NCBI GenBank assembly: GCA_017432305.1
Contig: JAFRJK010000006.1
Location: 38,426 to 102,425, forward strand
Reading direction: 5' to 3'
Length of the DNA stretch: 64,000 bases
DNA from: Candidatus Saccharimonadota bacterium
GTDB taxonomy: Bacteria > Patescibacteriota > Saccharimonadia > Saccharimonadales > Saccharimonadaceae
Of this stretch, positions 38,327 to 46,549 are shown piece after piece. The notes below the pieces were generated by a model. That model worked only from the letters and a program-made list of their open reading frames with translations, ran no database searches and was not told the origin of the DNA. Numbering within the stretch: the stretch's first letter is position 1; every line of letters begins with the position of its first letter. The position numbers were made by a program, and so were the translations under genes.

Positions 38327-39204
38327 GGTCTTACTTCCCCATCAATCATCCAATGTTCCCTAACCCTAAACGCTGGGATAGTTCCACGGATAGCCTTGTT
38401 TGTGGCGGATTGAAGGTTGATATTATTATTTTTAGCCCAGTCAGCAACCGGGATAATCTTTTTGGCTGTAAGTTTCGCAATACGACGATACAGCGCTTCG
38501 ATCAAAAGGCTAGCAAATAGCTCAGTTAGCTTATCTGCTTTATTGGTTTTTGTATATTCATCAAGAGCAGGGTAATATTCATCGAATTTCGATTTATTCG
38601 GGATAATAATTGGTGGCAAACCAAGCATGTCTAGCTGTTCGTTCGTAAGTAAACGCCCGATACGGCCATTACCATCACCGAACGGGTGAATGTTTTCGAA
38701 TTCTGCGTGGAAGTAGGCAATTTTCTCCAAGAAATATTCGCTGTTATCAGAGTTATAATCTCTAACTAAATCATGCATAAAACCATTTACGAATTCTGGG
38801 TTAGCACCAATATGCGTACCGACGCGTACCCACTCTTTACCGGAACGAAAACGACCAGCGATCTCGTCACGAATATTTGTAAGTAAGGTTTTATGCAATT
38901 TCAAGATTAACTCTACTGAAATCTCTTTTTCTGAGTTATCCATCAGGTATTCTATGGCGCTAGCAAGATTCTTCGCCTCATAAATCTCGCGAATTTCGTG
39001 GTCAGTACGTATTTGATTGCGAATTAGAATATCTTCAGTGTCTTCAAGCGTAAGAGTAGAATTCTCAATGGCGTTTGAGTTATAAACCATTTCTGGAAGC
39101 TCAGAAATAGTAAGCTCTTTGATAGCTTCTTTATGCTTGACGGCTAGCTTACGGTATTCCTCAGATAAGCCATTAATTCTATCTCTTGTAACTTGATTTA
39201 TCAT
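38323..39204 (-). CDS. Fic family protein (probable AMP-transferase)
   Basis: A 293-aa enzyme transferring a nucleotide monophosphate, usually AMP, to a hydroxyl side chain of a target protein. Catalytic motif HPFGDGNGRIGR (about 170-181) is intact. An N-terminal inhibitory motif of the (S/T)xxxE(G/N) type, SNAIEN, lies at 43-48, so the enzyme is probably autoinhibited. A winged-helix-like C terminus follows. TATAAT ends 6 nt before the ATG. It is one of only two intact genes in the window ending in TGA. Confidence 0.9.
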   Translation of the reverse strand: MINQVTRDRINGLSEEYRKLAVKHKEAIKELTISELPEMVYNSNAIENSTLTLEDTEDILIRNQIRTDHEIREIYEAKNLASAIEYLMDNSEKEISVELILKLHKTLLTNIRDEIAGRFRSGKEWVRVGTHIGANPEFVNGFMHDLVRDYNSDNSEYFLEKIAYFHAEFENIHPFGDGNGRIGRLLTNEQLDMLGLPPIIIPNKSKFDEYYPALDEYTKTNKADKLTELFASLLIEALYRRIAKLTAKKIIPVADWAKNNNINLQSATNKAIRGTIPAFRVREHWMIDGEVRP

Positions 39205-39491
39205 ATCTTTATTATATCAAACTTTGCGTTAAAAATCAAGGTTAGAGATAATTTTAAACGTAAAGTTACGGAATCTGTACCATTGACATTGTATTTCTTT
39301 TATTTTCTCCATTGTCATTGTTTTAAGTCTCTACGGCTCCAATTGAGCTGTATTTTCTTAAAAGTTCGAATCTCTTTGCCTGTATATGTATACCTCAGAA
39401 CTCGCACGGCATCAGCACCGGATAATCTTTCTTAGGTATAACCTTGATCTTAGCAGTGTATTCGGGGTGGTCGATACACCAGTCCACAACC

Positions 39492-39523
39492 ATGCAAAGC
39501 CGAGCAACAACGTCTGGTCGCCC
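39492..39523. repeat. 32-bp direct repeat, right copy
   Basis: See the left copy at 37092. On the minus strand the surrounding DNA reads a short decayed C-terminus (about 39395-39537) of no recognised family, ending in PVLMPCEF. Confidence 0.9.
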
Positions 39524-39543
39524 CTCGGCAACTTGAAAGCTTT

Positions 39544-39744
39544 ATGCTCGAACATAACGGCAGATTTAATTCGCGTGACTACGATAAGTTCGAGCGTATG
39601 GAACTAATGGAATCGCCCGTTCGTGACGCGATTCACGAATTAAAGACTTATTCCCTGGAAACACTAGCACAGCGCTTCGATGTGCGCCTTTTTGGGCGCG
39701 GTAAGCGCGTTTTTGCGAGGTTAGACGCCGAAGACGACAAATGA
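39544..39744 (+). CDS. Possible small protein or gene fragment
   Basis: 66 codons; the frame stays open upstream through the direct repeat (about 24 more residues). The composition is protein-like (RDAIHELKTYSLETLAQRFD, then a basic RGKR segment). There is no ribosome site or promoter and no known relative, so a relic left at the insertion junction is as likely as a live gene. The rest of the gap 39205-39888 shows only AT-rich sequence and the repeat. Confidence 0.25.
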   Translation: MLEHNGRFNSRDYDKFERMELMESPVRDAIHELKTYSLETLAQRFDVRLFGRGKRVFARLDAEDDK

Positions 39745-39888
39745 TACTACTTTTCCCTCGCATACATTCCACGCGCGCTAAATAACCTAACGTGTTGCAG
39801 TGAATAGCTTTTTGATTCTCTAGCCATTGATTTTTTATGTAAAATATGGTATAATATAAATATATAGGTTATAAGGAGATTTTTGAAT

Positions 39889-40431
39889 ATGAATTCCTCT
39901 AGAAAGATTGCGATAGGGTTTGTTGCTGTAATTATAGCGGCTATTGGTATAGTTACGGCAGTTTCTGCTTCTTCGATAAGGAGTAGCTCTTCTAACAAGC
40001 CAACCACTATTAAGAATGAGCCTTTCTCTGGTGAAAAAGTTATAACCGTGAGTGAAATCGTTGCATTCCAAACTGAAACTGTGAATGATAGCTCTCTAGA
40101 ATATGGGGAAAGCTATATAAAAACAAAAGGCGCAAATGGTAAAAAGGACGTAAGATATAAAGTTACATACGAAAAAGGTAAAGAAATTTCGAGAAAAAAG
40201 GTTGACGAAAATATCACTCAACAGCCAGTGAATGAAATCGTCATAAAAGGTACGAAAGTTATGTGGCATTGTGTTGATACAACGTCCTTTGATAGAAATA
40301 GGTATAATGACAACTATTGCACGAGCAGTACCGGCGAAGGCCGTTATGTAAGAGATTCGGAAGCATGTAGACTTGATCCTACATACCATCCAAGCCAAGC
40401 TGGAGCTTCACGTTATAATGACCGTTGTTAA
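39889..40431 (+). CDS. G5-domain exported protein
   Basis: 180 aa: N-terminal signal/anchor helix (about 8-28), a Ser-rich linker, then a G5 domain (about 50-128) recognisable from VAFQTETVNDSSLEYGE, VRYKVTYEKGKE and PVNEIVIKGTK. A C-terminal Cys-containing tail follows (four cysteines) with YHPSQAG. G5 domains bind N-acetylglucosamine-type sugars or act as stalks in cell-wall proteins, so an attachment or wall role is likely. The start is ATG 39889 behind AAGGAG; a TGGTATAATA box lies at about 39848. Confidence 0.8.
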   Translation: MNSSRKIAIGFVAVIIAAIGIVTAVSASSIRSSSSNKPTTIKNEPFSGEKVITVSEIVAFQTETVNDSSLEYGESYIKTKGANGKKDVRYKVTYEKGKEISRKKVDENITQQPVNEIVIKGTKVMWHCVDTTSFDRNRYNDNYCTSSTGEGRYVRDSEACRLDPTYHPSQAGASRYNDRC

Positions 40432-40539
40432 CATCCCAACTGTGGAAAAGAACTGTCTAATTTTTTGCTTGATTTTACATGAGAAATAACGTATAATCAA
40501 GTTACTGACAAAAAAGTAAGCACAAGCATTATGGATATA

Positions 40540-40591
40540 CTATTAGCAACTAAAAAATCTTAAATGATTAAGGTTTTTTAGTCGCTAATAG
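40540..40591. repeat. Large imperfect hairpin, possible terminator
   Basis: CTATTAGC + AACTAAAAAATCTTAA pairs with TTAAGGTTTTTTAGTC + GCTAATAG, a stem of about 24 bp. A promoter-like TATAAT at about 40492 precedes it, so a short RNA is possible. The outer arms GTAAGCACAA (about 40516) and TTGTGCTTAC (about 40647) are also complementary. Confidence 0.55.
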
Positions 40592-40617
40592 CGATACAGA
40601 TTATGTTCTGTGAAGTA

Positions 40618-40645
40618 CAAAAAATCCCCATTAGGGGATTTTTTG
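40618..40645. terminator. Terminator downstream of the CCA-anticodon tRNA
   Basis: CAAAAAATCCCC atta GGGGATTTTTTG; symmetrical, so usable from either strand. On the minus strand it follows the tRNA by about 20 nt. Confidence 0.75.
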
Positions 40646-40664
40646 TTGTGCTTACCTCAAACGT

Positions 40665-40776
40665 TGGCGGAAGAAGAGGGATTCGAACCCTCGGAGCATT
40701 ATGTTCTGTGAAGTATTCAGAAACTATACTCTACAGCTTTGGAGGCTGTTGCAATCAGCCACTCTGCCATTCTTCC
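40665..40776 (-). tRNA. Serine-type class II tRNA with anticodon CCA and 40-nt variable region
   Basis: A 112-nt cloverleaf on the minus strand: acceptor GGAAGAA/TTCTTCC, discriminator G, encoded CCA, D-arm GCAGAGTGGCTGATTGC, anticodon stem ACAGC/GCTGT with loop CTCCAAA, T-arm GAGGG TTCGAAT CCCTC. The body is that of tRNA-Ser, but the anticodon reads UGG (Trp) codons. The variable region folds as GAG..CTC enclosing GTT(t)CTG/CAGAAC. An 18-nt piece of it is repeated at 40600-40617. Confidence 0.8.
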
Positions 40777-40971
40777 ACCTCGGTGCGTTAATCGCACCAT
40801 TTGAAAAGCCAATATTTGGCTACTCTATGGTGTGGTTACAAAAAACGTCAAATGTACTCCCACTCTTTTGTTTCCTCCGTTATTTTTTGTTTTTGTTATG
40901 GCTTCATAATAGCACGAAATTCATCTTTCGTCAAGAAATGCTTTTGGCTATATCTGTGGTATAATAAAAAC

Positions 40972-41286
40972 ATGGAAGACGTTAAAAAAGCGGTGGTAAA
41001 ATTCACAAAAGACAGAGACTGGGATCAGTTTCATTCCCCTGCCAACTTGGCGAAATCAATTGCAATTGAGTCCGGTGAGCTTCTTGAATGTTTTCAATGG
41101 AACGACAACTACGATAAAAAGGAAGTTTGTAAAGAACTGGCCGACGTAGTAAATTATGCGATTCTCCTAGCCGACAAGCTCGATGTCAGTCTTGAGGATA
41201 TTGTTATGGAAAAATTAGAGGAAAACTCTAAAAAATACCCAGTAAACAAATCTAAAGGTAATAGCAGAAAATATACGGAATTATAA
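40972..41286 (+). CDS. MazG-like nucleotide pyrophosphohydrolase
   Basis: A 104-aa single-domain all-alpha NTP pyrophosphohydrolase of the MazG/RS21-C6 (dCTPase-like) type. The metal-binding pattern is visible: SIAIESGELLECFQW (ExxE, about 30-44) and ELADVVNYAILLAD (ExxD, about 55-68). It hydrolyses (d)NTPs to monophosphates, in housecleaning or in nucleotide depletion against phage. TATAAT ends 6 nt before the ATG. The following helicase gene begins 1 nt after the stop. Confidence 0.87.
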   Translation: MEDVKKAVVKFTKDRDWDQFHSPANLAKSIAIESGELLECFQWNDNYDKKEVCKELADVVNYAILLADKLDVSLEDIVMEKLEENSKKYPVNKSKGNSRKYTEL

Positions 41287-41287
41287 T

Positions 41288-43021
41288 ATGTCAGAAAAAT
41301 CTTTCCAAATTAGAAATTATTCTTTCGACCAAAAAGCAATCAACAACTTGGCCGTAGAAGATCATTTGGAAGAAAACTGGCCAGTAGTTTATCAGATTTA
41401 CAATAACCAACAAATTTACATTGGCGAAACTACAAATCTTAAAAACCGCATGAACCAGCACCTAGCAAATGTCGAGAAATCAAGCCTCAGACATGGATCC
41501 GTAAAAGTAGTTTTCGATGAAACATTCAACAAAAGCGCCGCACTAGATTTAGAGTCTTATCTCATTCAATATTTCAGTGGTGACGGAAAGTTTAAAGTTC
41601 TAAACCGCAATGACGGTATGTGTGACCGCGATTATTACGATAGAGCCAACTATCGTAAAACTTTCGAGGAAATCTGGAACCGACTCCGCGAGCTAAAAAT
41701 TGCTGATAAAACTATTTCGGAAATCAATAACTCCGAATTGTTCAAGTTTTCACCGTATAAAAACCTGAATTTTGAACAACTGAACGTGGTAACCGAAATT
41801 GTACAAAACTTAGACGAGGCTATCACTCATGATACTAAAAGTCTTTCGGTTATCGATGGCGATGCTGGTACCGGCAAGACTATCGTCATTATGTATCTTG
41901 CAAAGTTATTAGCGGATCTTCAGTCGTTTGATAACCAAAATGACGATATTGACGACGAATCAAACTTCAATATTTTCTTTGAACTGGAGCATATTAACCA
42001 GAACTTTAAGAATAAAAGCATTGCCCTAGTAATTCCACAACCATCATTATGCGGTCGCATCCGTAAAATTTTCGACAAAATCGATCTCGGCGATGCAAAT
42101 ATTAGAATCTTTTCACCGATCCAATTTGGCAAATGTGACGATAATTTCGACATTACATTAGTAGACGAAGCGCATCTTCTAAAGGTAGGCGTTACCGGTA
42201 CGCTGGGTAAACAAGTCCATGAAATTGATCAGAAAATTTTTGGAGACACCGGCATTCATTCAGAACTAGATTGGATTATGGCTAAATCTAAAAATGTAGT
42301 TCTAGTATTTAGCGATCAGCAGCGCATTCGTCCGGCCAATATTAATCGTAACGACATCTCGCAATATGCAGACGAGTTTAATAAACGCGAGTACTATCTC
42401 AAAACACAAATGCGCTCACTCGGCGGTAAAAAGTATATCGATTATATTCACGATATTCTGTCAAACGGCTTTAGGCCTAGAGAAAAAGAAACTTTCAAAG
42501 GATTTGAAGCGAAAATTTTCGATAACATCAAAGACTTTGCGGAAGCTATGGAAAAACGTGAGGCTGAATACGGATTGTCTCGCATGGTGGCCGGTTTTGC
42601 TTGGAAATGGAATTCCAAAAACAATAAAAGCGCGTATGACATCGAAATCGATGGCATGAAATTCCGCTGGAATAGCACTCAGAATAACTGGATCGGCTCT
42701 AAAAACGCACCAAAAGAAGTTGGTAGCATTTACACCGTGCAAGGTGATGATCTAAATTATGTGGGAATTATCATCGGTAACGATTTGATTTATCGTGATG
42801 GCAAGCTTGTATTCAATCGCGAAGCTTGCGCAGATTCTGGCGCCATGAAACGTAGTCAGCGCCAAGTCGCCAATAATGAGCAAATTAATGAGGGCGATAT
42901 GCTCGAACAGGTGCTAAGAACTTATAGAATCCTTATGAACCGCGCAGTCAAAGGTGTTTATATCTATACATGCGACAAAGCGTTCAATTATTATTTATCA
43001 GATTATTTTGACCACTATTGA
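41288..43021 (+). CDS. GIY-YIG nuclease fused to DUF2075 superfamily 1-like helicase
   Basis: 577 aa. N-terminal GIY-YIG domain (about 30-115): VVYQIYNNQQIYIGETTNLKNRMNQH with a later Glu in LDLESYLI. From about 185 there is a DUF2075 ATPase/helicase: Walker A GDAGTGKT (about 192-199), Walker B LVDEAHLL (about 293), QMRSLGGKKYIDYIHDIL, then motifs around YTVQGDDLNYVG and a C-terminal LMNRAVKGVYIYTCD. The combination suggests a nucleic-acid-targeting effector. It is coupled to the MazG-like gene and followed 29 nt later by the RloC-like gene. It ends in TGA. Confidence 0.88.
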   Translation: MSEKSFQIRNYSFDQKAINNLAVEDHLEENWPVVYQIYNNQQIYIGETTNLKNRMNQHLANVEKSSLRHGSVKVVFDETFNKSAALDLESYLIQYFSGDGKFKVLNRNDGMCDRDYYDRANYRKTFEEIWNRLRELKIADKTISEINNSELFKFSPYKNLNFEQLNVVTEIVQNLDEAITHDTKSLSVIDGDAGTGKTIVIMYLAKLLADLQSFDNQNDDIDDESNFNIFFELEHINQNFKNKSIALVIPQPSLCGRIRKIFDKIDLGDANIRIFSPIQFGKCDDNFDITLVDEAHLLKVGVTGTLGKQVHEIDQKIFGDTGIHSELDWIMAKSKNVVLVFSDQQRIRPANINRNDISQYADEFNKREYYLKTQMRSLGGKKYIDYIHDILSNGFRPREKETFKGFEAKIFDNIKDFAEAMEKREAEYGLSRMVAGFAWKWNSKNNKSAYDIEIDGMKFRWNSTQNNWIGSKNAPKEVGSIYTVQGDDLNYVGIIIGNDLIYRDGKLVFNREACADSGAMKRSQRQVANNEQINEGDMLEQVLRTYRILMNRAVKGVYIYTCDKAFNYYLSDYFDHY

Positions 43022-43050
43022 TACATAAATAAGAATACGAGAAACAAGTA

Positions 43051-45198
43051 ATGGAATTAAAAGTCGATTTAAAAAATACTATCTTCAAAAGCAGCGGCAT
43101 TATTTTTGATAAAACATTAAATTTCATATACGGCAGAAATGGTAGTGGAAAAAGTACATTAACTAGGCTAATTCAAAAACAGCATCCTGATGATTATAAT
43201 ATTAAGATCTTTAACGGTTCCGAAGAAATCTCGAATAATGAATATCTAGACGCTATTGCCTTAGGTGAAGAAAACAAACAAATTTTAGCAGAATTAAAAA
43301 CAATAGATAAAAATATCACTGATATGACTAAAGAAATTACCTTAAAAGACGGCGTAGTGAACATTGCAAGTGACCTAGAAGAAGCACAAAGAAGCTACAA
43401 AGAACAACAAAAAACAATCGAAGACTTTTATACTAACTCTGCACGCAAAATACGAAATCATACACCAAAAATATCTAGCACAAATTATGATAAAAATTCA
43501 TTCCAAGAAGATATTAAAAATGCAAAAATCCTATCAGAAGAAGATAGAAAGAAACATTTAGCTATTCTCCGCGCAACAAAGAAAGATGCCCTACGACCCC
43601 ATGTCTTTCCCGAAATTAATACTCAGGCGTTATTGAAGGCTACGATCGATATTATAAATACCATTGAATCACCGTCAAAAGCAATAAAAGAAATCAATAG
43701 CCAAGAAAAGCAAAGTTTTGCAAGAGAAGGTTTTAAGATTCACGAACATAAACAAGGGGAAATTTGCGCATTTTGTGGTAACGAAATAAGTCTCAATAGG
43801 TGGAATGATCTCGATAGCTTTTTCTCAAAAAATATCGATAAACTAGAGCTTCGTATAAATAATGGCATTGACACGTTGAATGACGCAATTGAAGACGTGA
43901 AAAACATAAAAGCTCTTGAAGCTAGCGATTTTTATGAATACTATTTCGAAGAAATACAAAGTATTAATGGAGAAATTGAAATCAAAAAGCAAGAAATATT
44001 GGCTTTCCTTAATACGCTAAATGCTGTTTTAAAAACTAAGCAGAAAAATATCTTCAAAATTCCAGACGATATTTCTGAAGCTATAGCGCCAGATAATTTT
44101 TCAGACATCAAAAATAAATGCAATACGCTAATAGACAAAAATAATAAAATGTCCTCCAATCTCTCCAACAAACAAACCGATAGTGCATTATTGCTAAGAC
44201 TAGATATGGCGAAAACCATATTACAAGAGTTTGAATATGAAACAAAAATTAATGAATTAGAACGCAGGAATAGTATTTTAGCAGAAAAAAATGAAATAAT
44301 GAGCGAGAAAAAGCTAGAAATTGAGGGCGAAAAAATAAAAAAGAGCAAGTTAATCGAACAAATGAAAGATGAGAAAAAAGTAGCAAGGAAGATTAATGAC
44401 TGTCTCGCGTCAATAGGATCAAAATCATTCAAAATAGAACATATAGAGGACCCGGACGGCAAAAAAGGACAATACCGAGTTCGAGGTAACGACAATTTAA
44501 TCAGGCCGATTAATCAATTAAGCAAAGGCGAGCTAAACATAGTATACTTTTTGTACTTTATTTACTCGTTAGATAATTCTGATAAAACAAAGCCAACTAT
44601 AGTAATATTTGATGACCCAATGAGCAGCAATGATGACACCATGCAATATCTGATGATAAGTGAGCTGTCGAGGTTTTATAATAATTTTAAAAGTAGCCAG
44701 CAAAAAGGTCTTATTCTAATGATGACTCATAATTGCCAGTTCTTTTTAAATTCTCGACCGAGCAAAGTTGGCCTTCGACACGACGACGAAGAATTCATAA
44801 AATTCTATCAAAAAAACGCCTACTATCATTTTCTGTCCAACGGCAAAAAGACTGATATATTAAAGATTACAACCGAAGAAGAAGACTTTTCGAATAGCTA
44901 TGAACTGCTTTGGCAAGAGTTGAGATTCCTGTACGAAAAGAATAAACCTACACTTATGCTTAATCCGGCTAGGAAAATATGCGAAACATATTGTAATTTC
45001 AATAGTATTAATTCAAATACATTTTACACAAACAATAGCGCGGCTAGAAAACTTTTCAATACGAATCAACATGCACCTTATGACCTCGATGCAGAACAAA
45101 ACGGCAAAACTAAAGAAGAAATAATAAACTTACTTGAAGATGTATTCAGCAATAACAATGCTATTAATCATTTTAACAATAATTGGAAGGTGATATAA
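43051..45198 (+). CDS. RloC/PrrC-like AAA ATPase, putative anticodon nuclease
   Basis: 715 aa. ABC-type ATPase head (AAA_13 style): Walker A GRNGSGKST (about 28-36), signature QLSKGELN (about 488), Walker B IVIFDDPMSSND (about 515), H-loop MMTHN (about 555). Between them a long coiled coil carries a CAFC zinc hook (about 240), as in RloC. In the C-terminal domain, ARKICETYC gives an R-x3-E pair (about 640) and a His follows in NQHAPYDLD (about 672), similar to the Arg-Glu-His site of PrrC/RloC tRNA nucleases. Nuclease function is inferred. Base composition is markedly AT-rich against core genes. Confidence 0.78.
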   Translation: MELKVDLKNTIFKSSGIIFDKTLNFIYGRNGSGKSTLTRLIQKQHPDDYNIKIFNGSEEISNNEYLDAIALGEENKQILAELKTIDKNITDMTKEITLKDGVVNIASDLEEAQRSYKEQQKTIEDFYTNSARKIRNHTPKISSTNYDKNSFQEDIKNAKILSEEDRKKHLAILRATKKDALRPHVFPEINTQALLKATIDIINTIESPSKAIKEINSQEKQSFAREGFKIHEHKQGEICAFCGNEISLNRWNDLDSFFSKNIDKLELRINNGIDTLNDAIEDVKNIKALEASDFYEYYFEEIQSINGEIEIKKQEILAFLNTLNAVLKTKQKNIFKIPDDISEAIAPDNFSDIKNKCNTLIDKNNKMSSNLSNKQTDSALLLRLDMAKTILQEFEYETKINELERRNSILAEKNEIMSEKKLEIEGEKIKKSKLIEQMKDEKKVARKINDCLASIGSKSFKIEHIEDPDGKKGQYRVRGNDNLIRPINQLSKGELNIVYFLYFIYSLDNSDKTKPTIVIFDDPMSSNDDTMQYLMISELSRFYNNFKSSQQKGLILMMTHNCQFFLNSRPSKVGLRHDDEEFIKFYQKNAYYHFLSNGKKTDILKITTEEEDFSNSYELLWQELRFLYEKNKPTLMLNPARKICETYCNFNSINSNTFYTNNSAARKLFNTNQHAPYDLDAEQNGKTKEEIINLLEDVFSNNNAINHFNNNWKVI

Positions 45199-45340
45199 CA
45201 AGTTCGAACTCGCCAAATAACAGATGCAAACAACGTCGTTCATATATCTCCCCACCCTGTCAAAATGCTTTATTTAGATCTATTAATACATCTATGATCT
45301 TTTATGTATTTATTGGCTGGGAGAATCGCAATAATAGGAA

Positions 45341-45865
45341 TTAACTTACGATAAATTTTCTTTTAAGTCTTAATCCAGAAATTATTTGGTTAATATCCGA
45401 TTTTATCTCTCTTTCTTGCGCCTTAGATATATTACGGATTTTAATTGAGAACCAATCCAATGGAGATATTATCTCCGACGTTAAATCGTATCTTAGCTGA
45501 CATATTAATAGAGATAAATGAGCCATAGTATTAAAAACATCTTTAGGATTATCTCTCATAGATACCTGAAGAGACTTGTATATTTTTATAGCATCTCTAC
45601 TGCCATACGATAATATCTTATTTCCAATATTGTTTATATCATTAGCACACCTTTCAATATTTCCCCCTTTAGCATCTAAAACGTTATCGAGTATACAAGT
45701 CAGGGTATAAGGAGTATCTTCCATCTTCTCTAAAATTTTTTGCCTCTGTATTTTCTTTAGCTCTTTGCGGAAGGAGTATCTAGCGCTTAAAAAAGTAACA
45801 ACATAGCCAACGAGAACTACGGTCAAATTTATAATCCCAGAGTTTTCTCTTATAAACGTCTCCAT
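45341..45865 (-). CDS. Membrane-tethered helical protein, unknown function
   Basis: 174 aa: an N-terminal transmembrane helix (about 10-30), then a basic segment and an all-helical cytoplasmic domain with no recognised family. It starts 4 nt after the zinc-ribbon gene, so the two form an operon convergent with the RloC-like gene. A TAGGAT box inside the end of the upstream gene could give extra leaderless transcription. The 45199-45340 gap holds no gene. Its position between defence-like genes is the only functional hint. Confidence 0.6.
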   Translation of the reverse strand: METFIRENSGIINLTVVLVGYVVTFLSARYSFRKELKKIQRQKILEKMEDTPYTLTCILDNVLDAKGGNIERCANDINNIGNKILSYGSRDAIKIYKSLQVSMRDNPKDVFNTMAHLSLLICQLRYDLTSEIISPLDWFSIKIRNISKAQEREIKSDINQIISGLRLKRKFIVS

Positions 45866-45869
45866 ATTT

Positions 45870-46478
45870 TTATCCTAGCATAAAATAGTTAATCAATAAT
45901 GCTACCATAATTATTAAGCAAATAGCCACTATAATCCAAATAACGTCGGAATGGGAGTTCTCTTCGTCTAACTCGCTTTTGCTATAGAACACGGGAGCAT
46001 TCTCAACAGGCTTTTTTAAAATAGTAAAATCTTTAACCTTGAGCGTATCTGATCCATTTGCGGCAAATAGTAGCCAACCTATATGATTGCCAATACAGCA
46101 TATCCACCCACGATTCGATAAACTGTAATTAAAATCTGTCTCGTTAACCCAAACAATCTCGTCAATACCGACATCGGTTTTAATTTGGTCTGCGATATTT
46201 TGTTTAGTCTCCTGTGACAATTCGCGAGCCTTCAGAAATGGGTTAAGAACAACAACGATAATTGTCGCAGTCTTAGTACTGTAGCGATACGGAAGTTTTG
46301 GTTTTAAAGTGAGCATATTATGTTGGGAGATCGCCTTAACAACAAGGACTTTTACCGCAATGGGATAGGATATCGTTTCCTTTTTGCGCGGTAGGCTAGT
46401 TTTTTCAATCTTCTTCCCGCACTTAGCGCAAAAATTATCATTTTTCTTATTTTTATTACTACATTTAGTACAAAACAT
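45870..46478 (-). CDS. Zinc-ribbon protein with C-terminal membrane anchor
   Basis: 202 aa. The N terminus carries a zinc ribbon (FCTKC...FCAKCGKKI, residues 2-20). A mixed soluble domain (about 35-150) and a single C-terminal helix (about 178-198) follow. The middle resembles short-PH/DUF-type domains in outline only (strands, then NRGWICCIGNHIGWLLF). ATG 46478 is chosen for AAGGA about 8 nt upstream; the frame begins one TTG earlier. First gene of a two-gene operon. Confidence 0.65.
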   Translation of the reverse strand: MFCTKCSNKNKKNDNFCAKCGKKIEKTSLPRKKETISYPIAVKVLVVKAISQHNMLTLKPKLPYRYSTKTATIIVVVLNPFLKARELSQETKQNIADQIKTDVGIDEIVWVNETDFNYSLSNRGWICCIGNHIGWLLFAANGSDTLKVKDFTILKKPVENAPVFYSKSELDEENSHSDVIWIIVAICLIIMVALLINYFMLG

Positions 46479-46549
46479 TAACAATCCTTGGACATAAATT
46501 ATCTTTTGACTTAATTATAGCATGCAATGAACTGTTATATAATATACCC

